A stretch of 27,040 nt of DNA from Croceimicrobium sp965658275 (GTDB lineage Bacteria; Bacteroidota; Bacteroidia; Flavobacteriales; Schleiferiaceae), in NCBI GenBank assembly GCA_965658275.1, contig CBFHRN010000024.1, forward strand, positions 1 to 27,040, in the 5' to 3' direction. Shown in pieces: positions 1-7,583 of this stretch. Numbering within the stretch: position 1 is the first letter of the stretch; each line of letters begins with the position of its first letter. Below the pieces are notes generated by a model. The model was not told where the DNA came from, did no database searches, and saw only the letters and a program-made list of their open reading frames with translations. Made by a program: the position numbers and the translations under genes.

Positions 1-14
1 TCAAAAATTAGAAT

Positions 15-42
15 AGGCCGGCATTTAGCCGGCCTCTTTTTT
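15..42 (+). terminator. Rho-independent terminator of a gene upstream of the window
   Basis: An 8-bp perfect stem (AGGCCGGC, loop ATTTA, GCCGGCCT) is followed by C and six T on the plus strand. It lies before the TonB gene, so it most likely ends a plus-strand transcript that begins outside the window. The A-rich bases before the stem could also give weak termination on the minus strand. Confidence 0.8.
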
Positions 43-100
43 GACCAGAGTCACTAATAATGCAGCATTAATAGTGTACATTAGAAGTAAATCTGATGTC

Positions 101-865
101 ATGCAAATCAAGAAGAACCCTAAAATCGACCTCGAGAAATACCGAACGCATTTCTTTTTAATTGGCTTAGCTCTATCTATTCTTGCCATGATTGGCTTGT
201 TTAATATCAACTTTTCGGAAGACAAGCCAGAGCCCAAACCCGTAGTTATTGTAGATAGCGATGATATTGTAATTCCTATAACTACCAGGCCTCCGCAAAA
301 AACAAAACAAGAAACTCCAAAGGAACTTCCATCCCAGCTCGATATCATAGACGATCATATTGAAGTAGATAATGAATTGGATATGAGAGCCACGGAAACT
401 GATGAAAGCGAGTTTATTATAAGTGATGATCAAGACGTCCGATATGTAGACGGGGATGTTGAAGTTATAGAAGAAGAAGCTGAAGTCTTGGAAGAATTAG
501 AAGACCCTATACCCTTTGCTGTGGTAGAATCTGTACCCATCTTTCCGGGATGCGATAAAAACAGCAGCAACGAGGAGAAAAAGAAATGCTTCCAAGAAAA
601 ATTACTGCAATATGTAGGTCAGAATTTCGAGTACAGTGATGCCGCTCGAGAATTGAAAATTCAGGGCCGAGTTATTATCCAATTTGTAGTGGAAAAAGAT
701 GGACACATCTCGAATGTAAAATTACTGAGAAAGGTTGACCCCTGGTTAGATGACGAAGCCATTCGGGTTATAAGCTCCTTACCTCAGATCACACCGGCCA
801 GCCAAAGAGGAAAACCGGTACGAATGAGCTTTGTGGTTCCTATTAAAATTGAACTGAAGGAATAG
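101..865 (+). CDS. Energy transducer TonB (single TM, acidic linker, TonB C-terminal domain)
   Basis: This is a TonB-family protein that passes proton-motive force from the inner membrane to outer-membrane TonB-dependent receptors. From the ATG at 101 the protein has 254 residues: a short basic N-terminus, one membrane segment at about 17-38, a long periplasmic linker at about 40-160, and a TonB_C domain at about 175-254 (conserved IQGRVIIQFVVEKDG and the following DEAIRVISSLP). The PIFPGCD and KKCFQEKL stretches just before the domain are typical of Bacteroidota TonB homologues. The linker is rich in Asp and Glu rather than mainly Pro-Lys. An in-frame TTG at 41 would add 20 residues but falls in the T-run of the preceding terminator, so the ATG was preferred. 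No exbB or exbD is in view. The two TonB-dependent receptors in this window are possible partners, but pairing is inference. Confidence 0.9.
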   Translation: MQIKKNPKIDLEKYRTHFFLIGLALSILAMIGLFNINFSEDKPEPKPVVIVDSDDIVIPITTRPPQKTKQETPKELPSQLDIIDDHIEVDNELDMRATETDESEFIISDDQDVRYVDGDVEVIEEEAEVLEELEDPIPFAVVESVPIFPGCDKNSSNEEKKKCFQEKLLQYVGQNFEYSDAARELKIQGRVIIQFVVEKDGHISNVKLLRKVDPWLDDEAIRVISSLPQITPASQRGKPVRMSFVVPIKIELKE

Positions 866-866
866 C

Positions 867-874
867 TATATTTG
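867..874 (+). promoter_or_regulatory. Putative -7 box for the LamG/T9SS gene
   Basis: TATATTTG matches the Bacteroidota -7 consensus TAnnTTTG. It starts one base after the tonB stop and lies 16 bases before the ATG at 891, predicting a very short leader. No clear -33 TTTG at normal spacing was seen. Confidence 0.45.
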
Positions 875-890
875 AAACTTAAACCATGCC

Positions 891-2252
891 ATGAAAAAAG
901 CACTAGTACTGCCATTCCTGATCTTCCTTTTTTCGCTAGCGCTTGACAGTAATGCTCAAACCGGCCTAAATTTCGACGGCACCAATGACTATATATCAAG
1001 CTCCTACACTGGTATCATCGGAAATGCCGATCGTACGATTGAAGCTTGGATTCGAACCACCGCCAATTCCATTCCTGGCCAAGGCGGACAAAAGGTAATA
1101 GCGAATTGGGGCACCATGTCTACCGGGACCCGTTTTACATTTAATGTGTTATGGGGGAACGCCATTCGGCTGGAAATTGGTGGTTCCGGAATAAGCGGCA
1201 ACACTCCTGTTAATGATGGCAATTGGCACCATGTTGCTGTAAGTTACACGGGGGGCTTAGTAAGCTTATATGTTGATGGAATTTTGGATACTACCGGTCG
1301 CTTAACTGGCACTAACACAAGCTCAGGCGGCTTTGCAATTGGACGCCGCGTAGACGGAATCAATTATTTTGAAGGTGATATTGATGAAATACGAATTTGG
1401 AACACTGCCTTAAGTGCGAGTCAGCTTTCGATTAACGATAGTAATGAAATCTGCGTTCCCCCAGCCAATCTGGTCGCCTATTACAAATTTAACGAAGGTC
1501 TAGCTGCAGGAAATAACACTTCCATCAATTCCGTAATTGACGAGGCCGGAACCAACAACGGTACCCTCCATAATTTTGCCCTAAATGGCAACGGATCTAA
1601 TTACGTCAGCAGCCCATTAATGGGAAGCGATTTACAGCTAAGTCAGACCATTACTTCCTGCGGACCCTATACAGCTATTAACGGGCAGACTTACTTAATA
1701 AGTGGATTATACCAAGATACCTTGGCCAACTCAGGTCCTTGTGATACAATCCTTAGCCTTAACCTAACGATTGTTAATTTAGACTCTTCCGCTAGCCGTA
1801 TTGCCTCGAATCAGCTTCAAGCTAATGAAACCGATACGAATGCAAGCTTCCAATGGCTAGATTGTAATGATGGCTTAAAAGCAATACAAGGCGTTCGAAA
1901 TCGCACCTTCAATTTAGTCCAAAATGGAAGTTATGCAGTGGAGGTTACTCTGAATGGATGCAGGGATACCTCTGCATGTATTGATGTTACCAATTTGGGA
2001 GAAATAGAACGGACAACAACTACCTTGGAAATTTTCCCGAATCCTACAAATGGAAGTACACAAATGACCTACCCTATTGGGATATTCAAGTATTATGAAA
2101 TCTATAATGTAAATGGAAAATTGTTGCGCCGCAACGATCTCGACCAAAGCAGTATCACTACTCTAGATCTAAAAACTTTCCCCAGAGGAGTTTACCTTGT
2201 CAAGGTAAAAGGAAAAGCTGCCCAGAGTTCACAAAAAATAATTTTGGAATGA
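891..2252 (+). CDS. Secreted LamG-like jellyroll protein with T9SS type A sorting domain
   Basis: This is a 453-residue cell-surface or secreted protein. A Sec signal peptide spans about 1-22 (hydrophobic core, cleavage after SNA). A concanavalin A/LamG-type jellyroll follows at about 25-205, with GLNFDGTNDYI near its start and a VSLYVDG strand. A short module from about 257 (SCGPYTAINGQTY, ending CDTILSLNLTIV) and an Ig-like module at about 325-370 (FQWLDC to GCRDTSACID) are both common in Bacteroidota adhesin-like proteins. The C-terminus from about 379 (LEIFPNPTNG to GVYLVKVKG) is a T9SS type A sorting domain, so export through the type IX system is expected. LamG folds usually bind glycans or proteins, but no ligand can be named. 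It follows tonB by 25 bases yet has its own -7 box, and ends at a strong terminator. Confidence 0.88.
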   Translation: MKKALVLPFLIFLFSLALDSNAQTGLNFDGTNDYISSSYTGIIGNADRTIEAWIRTTANSIPGQGGQKVIANWGTMSTGTRFTFNVLWGNAIRLEIGGSGISGNTPVNDGNWHHVAVSYTGGLVSLYVDGILDTTGRLTGTNTSSGGFAIGRRVDGINYFEGDIDEIRIWNTALSASQLSINDSNEICVPPANLVAYYKFNEGLAAGNNTSINSVIDEAGTNNGTLHNFALNGNGSNYVSSPLMGSDLQLSQTITSCGPYTAINGQTYLISGLYQDTLANSGPCDTILSLNLTIVNLDSSASRIASNQLQANETDTNASFQWLDCNDGLKAIQGVRNRTFNLVQNGSYAVEVTLNGCRDTSACIDVTNLGEIERTTTTLEIFPNPTNGSTQMTYPIGIFKYYEIYNVNGKLLRRNDLDQSSITTLDLKTFPRGVYLVKVKGKAAQSSQKIILE

Positions 2253-2285
2253 AAAAAGGCTGACAAAACTGTCAGCCTTTTTTTT
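2252..2285. terminator. Bidirectional terminator between the LamG gene and tRNA-Leu
   Basis: Stem GGCTGACA / TGTCAGCC with loop AAAC is flanked by six A on the left and eight T on the right. On the plus strand it ends the LamG gene, whose stop it abuts. On the minus strand the A-run becomes a T-run just past the tRNA 3' end at 2291, so the same hairpin can end the tRNA transcript. Confidence 0.88.
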
Positions 2286-2290
2286 CTTAG

Positions 2291-2372
2291 TGCGGGCGGA
2301 GAGACTCGAACTCTCACACCTCGCGGCACTAGATCCTAAGTCTAGCGTGTCTACCAATTCCACCACGCCCGC
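2291..2372 (-). tRNA. tRNA-Leu (anticodon UAG)
   Basis: The reverse complement folds as a class II tRNA of 82 nt. The acceptor stem is GCGGGCG (from 2372) paired with CGCCCGC (ending 2292), with A73 at 2291. The D-arm carries GGTAGACAC. The anticodon stem is CTAGA/TCTAG with loop CTTAGGA, giving anticodon TAG at 2338-2336. A long variable arm follows, then a T-arm with GTTCGAGTC. UAG reads CUA and other CUN leucine codons. CCA is not encoded, since the next bases read CTA. A -7-like box lies 10 bases upstream. Confidence 0.96.
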
Positions 2373-2382
2373 ATAAGGGCGG

Positions 2383-2390
2383 CAAATATA
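2383..2390 (-). promoter_or_regulatory. Putative -7 box for tRNA-Leu
   Basis: On the minus strand the sequence reads TATATTTG, a full match to TAnnTTTG, 10 bases upstream of the mature tRNA 5' end. This would give only a few nucleotides of 5' trailer. No clear -33 element was seen. Confidence 0.5.
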
Positions 2391-2394
2391 TAAC

Positions 2395-2430
2395 AAAACC
2401 TAAATTCTATAAAGAGATTAGGTTTTTTTT
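2395..2430 (+). terminator. Orphan terminator-like hairpin
   Basis: Arms AAAACCTAA (2395-2403) and TTAGGTTTT (2418-2426) are perfect complements. A small inner TCT/AGA pairing with an ATAA loop may form between them. Eight T run through 2423-2430. It has terminator form on the plus strand, but no plus-strand gene lies between it and the strong terminator ending at 2285. It could be a fail-safe for LamG read-through or end an unseen small RNA. Confidence 0.5.
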
Positions 2431-2491
2431 AGCACCACCTATGAGAAACATTTGTCACCCGTTTGAAAGTGAAAAGGCAGGTCTAAATCCT

Positions 2492-2499
2492 TATTTTTG
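2492..2499 (+). promoter_or_regulatory. Putative -7 box for the flavin reductase operon
   Basis: TATTTTTG matches TAnnTTTG and lies 18 bases before the ATG at 2518. A TTTG at 2462-2465 is 26 bases upstream, longer than the usual 19-21 base spacing, so the -33 element is uncertain. The position suits transcription of the five-gene run 2518-6511. Confidence 0.45.
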
Positions 2500-2517
2500 C
2501 TTCACATCAGAAAAGGA

Positions 2518-3420
2518 ATGAAATCAATAAATTTAAACGAGCTACCAGGTAAAGAGGCGCATGCCCATTTACTTGCGGCGGTGGGTCCCCGCCCAATCGC
2601 TTTTGCCAGTACAATAGATGAAGACGGCAATCCTAACCTCAGCCCCTTCAGTTACTTTAACGTATTTAGCACTCGTCCTCCCGTTTTAATATTTTCTCCC
2701 AACCGGAGAGTTCGAAACAACACTAATAAAGATACTCTACACAACATTGAAAAAACCCGTGAAGTGGTTATCAATGTGGTAAATTTTGATATCGTAGAAC
2801 AGATGTCGCTTTCGTCAACGGAATACCCGTCGGGAGTAAATGAGTTTCTAAAAGCAGGTCTTAGTCCAATCGAGTCGGAGCTAGTGAAGCCTTTTAGGGT
2901 TAAAGAGTCGCCCGTACAGTTTGAATGTAAAGTAAATGACATCATTTACTTAGGCGAGGAAGGAGGAGCAGGTAATTTGATTATCTGCGAAGTCCTTAAA
3001 ATGCATGTGGATGAATCGGTTCTAAATGAAAACGGCATTACCGATTGCACCAAATTGGATTTGGTAGCTCGAATGGGGGCAAACTGGTACACCCGTGCCA
3101 CCGGTGAGTCAATGTTTGAAGTGGAGAAGCCTTTGATGACCTTAGGTATTGGCATCGACCAGATACCTCCTCGTATTCGGAACAGCGTTTTTCTTTCTGG
3201 GAATGATCTTGGAAAGCTCGGAAATGTAGAACGGATGCCTAATGATGAAGAAATTACTGAAATTGCAAATCATCCAAGAATCAAGGATATCTTAGCCAAC
3301 TCGGCAGATGGCATGGAAGCTCGTGAGCAACTACATGAATACGCCAAAGAACTTTTAGCTAAAAATAAGGTCCAAAAAGCATGGAAAGTGCTTCTAAGTG
3401 ACCGACTAAATCGCAACTAA
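2518..3420 (+). CDS. Flavin reductase-like (FMN-binding split-barrel) family protein
   Basis: This is a 300-residue protein of the flavin reductase-like split-barrel family, which binds FMN and often reduces flavin with NAD(P)H. The N-terminal half holds the family pattern: AAVGPRPIAFAST, then GNPNLSPFSYFNVFSTRPP, then FSPNRR and TLHNIEKTREVVINVV. Residues from about 215 to the end form a charged, helical extension that is not part of the split barrel. The ATG at 2518 was chosen because a TTG start at 2497 would lie inside the putative -7 box. It begins a tight operon, with DUF3127 following after 5 bases. The substrate or electron acceptor cannot be told; an oxidoreductase partner is inference. 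Confidence 0.85.
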   Translation: MKSINLNELPGKEAHAHLLAAVGPRPIAFASTIDEDGNPNLSPFSYFNVFSTRPPVLIFSPNRRVRNNTNKDTLHNIEKTREVVINVVNFDIVEQMSLSSTEYPSGVNEFLKAGLSPIESELVKPFRVKESPVQFECKVNDIIYLGEEGGAGNLIICEVLKMHVDESVLNENGITDCTKLDLVARMGANWYTRATGESMFEVEKPLMTLGIGIDQIPPRIRNSVFLSGNDLGKLGNVERMPNDEEITEIANHPRIKDILANSADGMEAREQLHEYAKELLAKNKVQKAWKVLLSDRLNRN

Positions 3421-3425
3421 ATCAA

Positions 3426-3833
3426 ATGGAAGTAAGCGGAACGGTAAAACGCATTAGTGACACCCAACAAGTAAGTGCGAATTTTCGCAAACGTGAAATC
3501 GTAGTTACCACAGAAGAACAGTACCCACAGCATTTAAGTATAGAGTTTGTTCAAGATAAAACAGACCTTTTGGACGCCTATCGCGAAGGTGAAAAAGTTA
3601 CCATAGGTATTAACTTGAGAGGACGTGAATGGACCTCTCCTCAAGGAGAGGTTAAATACTTTAATTCTATCCAAGGCTGGCGGATTGAAAAGTCAGGCGG
3701 CGCTAGTGCCCCAGCTCAAAGTGCGCCAAGCGATGATGGTAATTTTGCCAATGGAAATACTCAGGGAAATGATTTTTCAAAACCTCCTAGTATGACACCC
3801 TATGAGGAGGATGATGACGATCTCCCCTTCTAG
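3426..3833 (+). CDS. DUF3127 protein with SSB-like acidic C-terminal tail
   Basis: This is a 135-residue protein. Residues 1-90 match the DUF3127 family of Bacteroidota (VSGTVKRISDTQQVS, FRKREIVVTTEEQYPQ, GREW and the FNSIQGWRIEK end) and look like a small five-stranded OB-type barrel. Residues 91-125 are a low-complexity Gly/Asn/Ser/Pro linker. The protein ends EEDDDDLPF, which closely resembles the SSB C-terminal tip (DDDIPF) that recruits RecO, RecQ, PriA and other genome-maintenance proteins. The architecture of OB-like domain, disordered linker and acidic DLPF tip therefore mirrors single-stranded DNA-binding protein. Nucleic-acid binding is inference; the family has no function I can name. 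It sits 5 bases after the flavin reductase gene and 3 before the transporter gene. Confidence 0.85.
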   Translation: MEVSGTVKRISDTQQVSANFRKREIVVTTEEQYPQHLSIEFVQDKTDLLDAYREGEKVTIGINLRGREWTSPQGEVKYFNSIQGWRIEKSGGASAPAQSAPSDDGNFANGNTQGNDFSKPPSMTPYEEDDDDLPF

Positions 3834-3836
3834 GCA

Positions 3837-5189
3837 ATGAGTTTCGCAAGGAAATTCGAAAAAACTTTTCGCTTTATGCTGCCATCGCCCTTTGCGATTG
3901 CCATATTGCTAAGTTTATTCAGTTTCCTCTTGTATTGGATCTATGCGGAGGGTGAACTAAGTCAGCGACTCGAAAAATCACTCATAGACTGGCAGAAGGG
4001 GCTATGGAATGGCCCCTTATTGGTTTTTATGGTGCAAATGATGTTGATCCTAGTGTTGGGTCATAGTCTTGCCCTAGCACCTGCCATTAAACGCTTTGTG
4101 GAGAAGGCGCTCCAGTTTAGTGATGATCCTGCCAGTAGTACGGCCTTAGTAGCCTTTTTTACGCTTGTGCTAGCCTATTTTAATTGGGGATTAGCCTTGG
4201 TTTTCGGAGCAGTTATGGCTCGCAAGGCCGCCGAAGAATTTAGCCGTAAAGGAATTGCCTTTAACTACGGCATTCTAGGCGCAGCGGGCTATGCTGGCTT
4301 AATGGTTTGGCATGGTGGTCTCAGTGGCAGCGCGCCCATTAAAGTTGCGGAGAAAGGACACCTAGCGTCCTTAAGTCCAAATACCAGCAACTTACCTGAG
4401 CGCTTAGATTTTACGCAGACGATTCTAAGCAGCCTTAATTTATGGCCGAATCTTATACTTCTATTTCTACTTCCTTTCTGTCTTTTCTTACTGGCTAAAA
4501 AGGCTCCAAGAAAACTTCTAAAAATAGAAGCTACTGCTGCAAAACCGATAGAAGAATCTCATACTGGAGCAGAGAAAATTGATCACTCCACTTTATTTGG
4601 ATTAGCCATTGGGCTGTCAATCATTGCCATTGGAATAATCGAAGCAAGCAAAGCCAGTGACTCTAGCTTTATAAACCCAAATTTCATTAATCTCATGCTT
4701 TTGGGTTTAGCACTTAGCTTTCACCGCAGCATCCATTCATTTCTAAAATCCATTGATGAAGCTATTCAAGGGGCCGCAGGAATCTTACTACAATTCCCAC
4801 TTTACTTTGGAATTATGGGCTTAATGAAAGATGGAGGCTTGATTCAAGGGCTAAGCGAATACTTTAGTACCAATAGTACGGCCTTTAGCTTTCCATTATA
4901 TACCTTTCTATCTGCTGGAATTATAAATGTATTTGTTCCTAGCGGTGGTGGTCAGTGGGCAATTCAGGGACCTGTAATTATTGAAACAGCCAGCCAACTC
5001 AATATTCCTTTAAGCAAGGCTATTATGGCAATGGCATACGGAGATCAATTAACCAATATGCTTCAACCCTTTTGGGCACTTCCCCTACTCGGAATCACTG
5101 GTTTAAAGGCTCGAGAAATTGTTCCGTATACCTTAATTCTACTCTTCATTGGTCTCCTTATATTTGGAGGAGCGCTAATTATCTTTTAA
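3837..5189 (+). CDS. Short-chain fatty acid transporter (AtoE/TIGR00366-like)
   Basis: This is a 450-residue polytopic inner-membrane protein of the AtoE-like short-chain fatty acid transporter family. Family landmarks are the N-terminal FRFMLPSPFAIAI segment, TLVLAYFNWGLALVFGAVMAR at about 112-132, the GLMVWHGGLSGSAPIKVA loop near 155-170, and the NVFVPSGGGQWAIQGP motif near 360-375. The final segment ends in hydrophobic ILLFIGLLIFGGALIIF. The likely role is uptake of short-chain acids such as acetoacetate or butyrate, but the substrate is not visible. No CoA-transferase or thiolase genes lie beside it, unlike the E. coli ato locus. It starts 3 bases after the DUF3127 stop and abuts aat. Confidence 0.87.
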   Translation: MSFARKFEKTFRFMLPSPFAIAILLSLFSFLLYWIYAEGELSQRLEKSLIDWQKGLWNGPLLVFMVQMMLILVLGHSLALAPAIKRFVEKALQFSDDPASSTALVAFFTLVLAYFNWGLALVFGAVMARKAAEEFSRKGIAFNYGILGAAGYAGLMVWHGGLSGSAPIKVAEKGHLASLSPNTSNLPERLDFTQTILSSLNLWPNLILLFLLPFCLFLLAKKAPRKLLKIEATAAKPIEESHTGAEKIDHSTLFGLAIGLSIIAIGIIEASKASDSSFINPNFINLMLLGLALSFHRSIHSFLKSIDEAIQGAAGILLQFPLYFGIMGLMKDGGLIQGLSEYFSTNSTAFSFPLYTFLSAGIINVFVPSGGGQWAIQGPVIIETASQLNIPLSKAIMAMAYGDQLTNMLQPFWALPLLGITGLKAREIVPYTLILLFIGLLIFGGALIIF

Positions 5190-5891
5190 TTGCCTATTTA
5201 CGAATTACAAAAGGATTCTCTTTGGTTTCCAGAACCCGAACTTTGGCCCATCGACAATGATATTGTTGCGATTGGTGGAGATTTAAATCCGGATCGACTG
5301 CTGGTAGCTTACCAACTAGGCATTTTTCCATGGAATGAGCCTGAAGGAGTTTTACTCTGGTGGAATCCAATAGAAAGGGCGATTCTAAGTCCTAAGCAAG
5401 TTAGAATTTCACGAAGCAGCAGAAACATAATTAATCAGCAAAAATTCACCATAACTTTCAATCGAGCTTTTTCGGAGGTAATTCGCACTTGTATGGATAT
5501 TCAGAGGCCTGGCCAAGATGGTACCTGGATTACAGATGAACATGTTCAATCATTCATAGCCCTGCATAGTCAAGGTGTAGCCCACAGCGTGGAAGCTTGG
5601 CAAGATGGCAAATTGGTGGGTGGACTTTATGGATTAAGTATTGGAGGCGCTTTTTTTGGAGAATCTATGTTTTCAAAAGTGAGTAATGCTAGCAAAATTT
5701 GTTTCATCATACTATGTCAACGCTTGGAGGCTTTCGGTTACGAGATGATTGATTGCCAAATTTACAATCCCTATTTAGGGAGTTTGGGAGCATTTACTAT
5801 TCAAAGGGAGGCCTTTTCCGAAAAGCTAAAATCTGCTTTGCACAAACCTACCGATGCCAGCTTAGTCTTTGATTCGAGCGAACAATTTTAA
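5190..5891 (+). CDS. aat: Leucyl/phenylalanyl-tRNA--protein transferase
   Basis: This cytosolic enzyme moves Leu or Phe from aminoacyl-tRNA to the N-terminus of proteins starting with Arg or Lys, marking them for ClpS/ClpAP degradation. The 233 residues include WFPEPELWPIDNDIVAIGGD (11-30), LGIFPW (43-48), LLWWNPIERAIL, DGTWIT, a HSVEAW plus LVGGLYG stretch, GAFFGESMFS, SNASK and SLGA, in the family's order. The start is a TTG lying immediately after the transporter stop. No in-frame ATG occurs until well inside conserved sequence, and the TTG start yields the usual N-terminus (PIYELQKDSLWFPEP). This suggests translational coupling to the transporter gene. Confidence 0.93.
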   Translation: MPIYELQKDSLWFPEPELWPIDNDIVAIGGDLNPDRLLVAYQLGIFPWNEPEGVLLWWNPIERAILSPKQVRISRSSRNIINQQKFTITFNRAFSEVIRTCMDIQRPGQDGTWITDEHVQSFIALHSQGVAHSVEAWQDGKLVGGLYGLSIGGAFFGESMFSKVSNASKICFIILCQRLEAFGYEMIDCQIYNPYLGSLGAFTIQREAFSEKLKSALHKPTDASLVFDSSEQF

Positions 5892-5911
5892 AAAGCTTTC
5901 CTTATCCCATA

Positions 5912-6511
5912 ATGCCACGAAAGATAAATTGGACCTTCCTATTACTTGTAATTACCTGCTGCAGCTTACCGGCGCAAGAAGAAATGCCCTGGCTTCAGAA
6001 TTTTAACATCGAAAGGCAATCTATCAATGAGCAAGGAATGCTTCTATTGGGTTCATGGTCTATTTCCAATATAGCATGGAGTACCTTTCATCTTAGTAAC
6101 AGCAATGGCCTGAAGCAGTCTTACCACCAAATGAACCTAGGTTGGAACGCCGTTAATCTTGCAATTGCAGGTTTCGGTTATTACCAAAGTCAAAATTTGG
6201 AAAGCTTAAGCCTACTGGATTCATGGGAGGCCCAAGAAAGTATCAAGCGGATATTAGCGGTAAATGCTGCATTAGACATCGCTTACATGGCCGGTGGTTT
6301 TTACCTCCGAGAAAGAGCTAAGAATAGGCCAACAGAATACAATCGATGGGAAGGCTTCGGTCGTGCTTTGATAGTTAATGGAGCCTTTTTATTCACCTTC
6401 GATCTCATTCTTTATTGGGTGCATCAGCAACATGGGAGCTCAGATTTGATGCCCTATTTGGAAAATTTGCACGTGAGTCCAAATGGACTTGGAATAAACA
6501 TTAAGCTTTAG
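5912..6511 (+). CDS. Small membrane protein of unknown function (possibly DUF6992-like)
   Basis: This is a 199-residue protein with a signal peptide or first membrane segment at about 8-22 (TFLLLVITCCSLPAQ). Further hydrophobic stretches lie near 44-60, 75-90, 108-128 and 150-168. It contains LGWNAVNLAIAGFGYYQ and an ALDIAYMAGGFYLRER motif. I recognise it only as the type of conserved Bacteroidota membrane protein catalogued as a domain of unknown function, and the DUF6992 label is from memory and uncertain. It follows aat by 20 bases and probably ends that operon. Its last codon overlaps the converging permease gene by 4 bases, so no terminator separates them. Confidence 0.7.
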   Translation: MPRKINWTFLLLVITCCSLPAQEEMPWLQNFNIERQSINEQGMLLLGSWSISNIAWSTFHLSNSNGLKQSYHQMNLGWNAVNLAIAGFGYYQSQNLESLSLLDSWEAQESIKRILAVNAALDIAYMAGGFYLRERAKNRPTEYNRWEGFGRALIVNGAFLFTFDLILYWVHQQHGSSDLMPYLENLHVSPNGLGINIKL

Positions 6512-7581
6512 GACCCTTTTACATCCAAAGTATCTCGCAAGGCATTGCCTACGAACATAAAAGATAGAACCAAGAGCATAATGGCTAATCCTGGGATAAC
6601 TGCTAAGTAGGCTTTATCCATTATCAGATAGGCATAATGATCCTTAATCATTGTTCCCCAAGTTGGATTTGGAGGTTGTGCCCCTAAACCTAAGAAGCTT
6701 AAACCGCTTTCTACCAAAATAGCCGCTGCAAAATTAGCCGCAGAAATCACAATTAAAGGTGCAACTGCATTGGGTAAAATGTGCTTAAAGATGATGCGGA
6801 AATCGGAGAAACCAAGTACTCTAGCCGCTTGGACATATTCTTTCTCACGTATACTCATTATCTGGCCACGAATAACACGAGCAACCTCCACCCACATGGT
6901 AAAACCAATGGCAATAAAAACCTGCCATAAACCCTTACCTAATGCAAGAGTAATAGCAATCACCAATAAAAGTCCCGGTATAGACCAAACCACGTTGATC
7001 AACCATAAGATCACTTTATCTACCCATCCACCATAATAGGCGGCTAAAGAACCAATTGGAATGCCTATGATTAAAGAAATTAAAACTGCTAAAAAACCTA
7101 CTGAAAAGGAAACTCTAGCACCAAGAATCAAGCGACTTAGAAGATCACGCCCATAGCGATCTGTACCTAATAAAAATGACCTCCTTTCAAGAAAGTAACC
7201 GTTTGTGATTTCCTCTCTTGAAAAATACTTATCGAGGAATAACACTTTAGCTTGAGCATCAGAACTACTGCCATATTCGAGGTAATGGATTTCATCATTC
7301 TCAAGGCTAAATTGCTGAATTGGAATACGCTCAAAACTGGACGGACGGCCATTCCAGAAAGCATCCCAGCCCGATACCTCAACCGACCCTTTAGGAACTC
7401 TCAAGAAATCAATTTCGGTTCCCGGAGCTTTATTACTTATAGCCAAATGCATTTCATTGGCATTTGGAGTATCGTCTGTAATAAATGAGTAAGCGAAAAG
7501 GGCCAAGAAAGCACTAAAAGCTATAATTGCAAGCCCTGCTGCGCCTAAAGGATCACTCCAAATTCCCTTAATAATCTTCAA
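6508..7581 (-). CDS. Peptide/nickel-type ABC transporter permease (OppC/DppC-like)
   Basis: This is an inner-membrane permease of an oligopeptide-type ABC importer, 357 residues long. A first membrane segment (about 12-32) is followed by an approximately 100-residue periplasmic loop. Next come the OppC signature LGTDRYGRDLLSRLILGAR (138-156), several membrane helices, and the cytoplasmic EAA loop that docks the ATPase (about 248-271, EYVQAARVLGFSD to KHILPN). The SFLGLGAQPPNPTWGTMI motif (295-312) is typical of OppC. The loop after TM1 looks longer than in common OppC proteins. The start is TTG, two bases after the protease stop; no in-frame ATG lies nearby. No OppB, ATPase or substrate-binding gene is in the window, so its partners must be elsewhere. 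Coupling with the protease suggests, but does not prove, a link between periplasmic proteolysis and peptide uptake. Confidence 0.9.
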   Translation of the reverse strand: MKIIKGIWSDPLGAAGLAIIAFSAFLALFAYSFITDDTPNANEMHLAISNKAPGTEIDFLRVPKGSVEVSGWDAFWNGRPSSFERIPIQQFSLENDEIHYLEYGSSSDAQAKVLFLDKYFSREEITNGYFLERRSFLLGTDRYGRDLLSRLILGARVSFSVGFLAVLISLIIGIPIGSLAAYYGGWVDKVILWLINVVWSIPGLLLVIAITLALGKGLWQVFIAIGFTMWVEVARVIRGQIMSIREKEYVQAARVLGFSDFRIIFKHILPNAVAPLIVISAANFAAAILVESGLSFLGLGAQPPNPTWGTMIKDHYAYLIMDKAYLAVIPGLAIMLLVLSFMFVGNALRDTLDVKGS

Positions 7582-7583
7582 TG

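Noticed and set aside
41..100. TTG-initiated extension of the TonB protein from 41
   Set aside because: The TTG lies in the T-run of a strong terminator, the added residues are not TonB-like, and the ATG at 101 gives a normal N-terminus.
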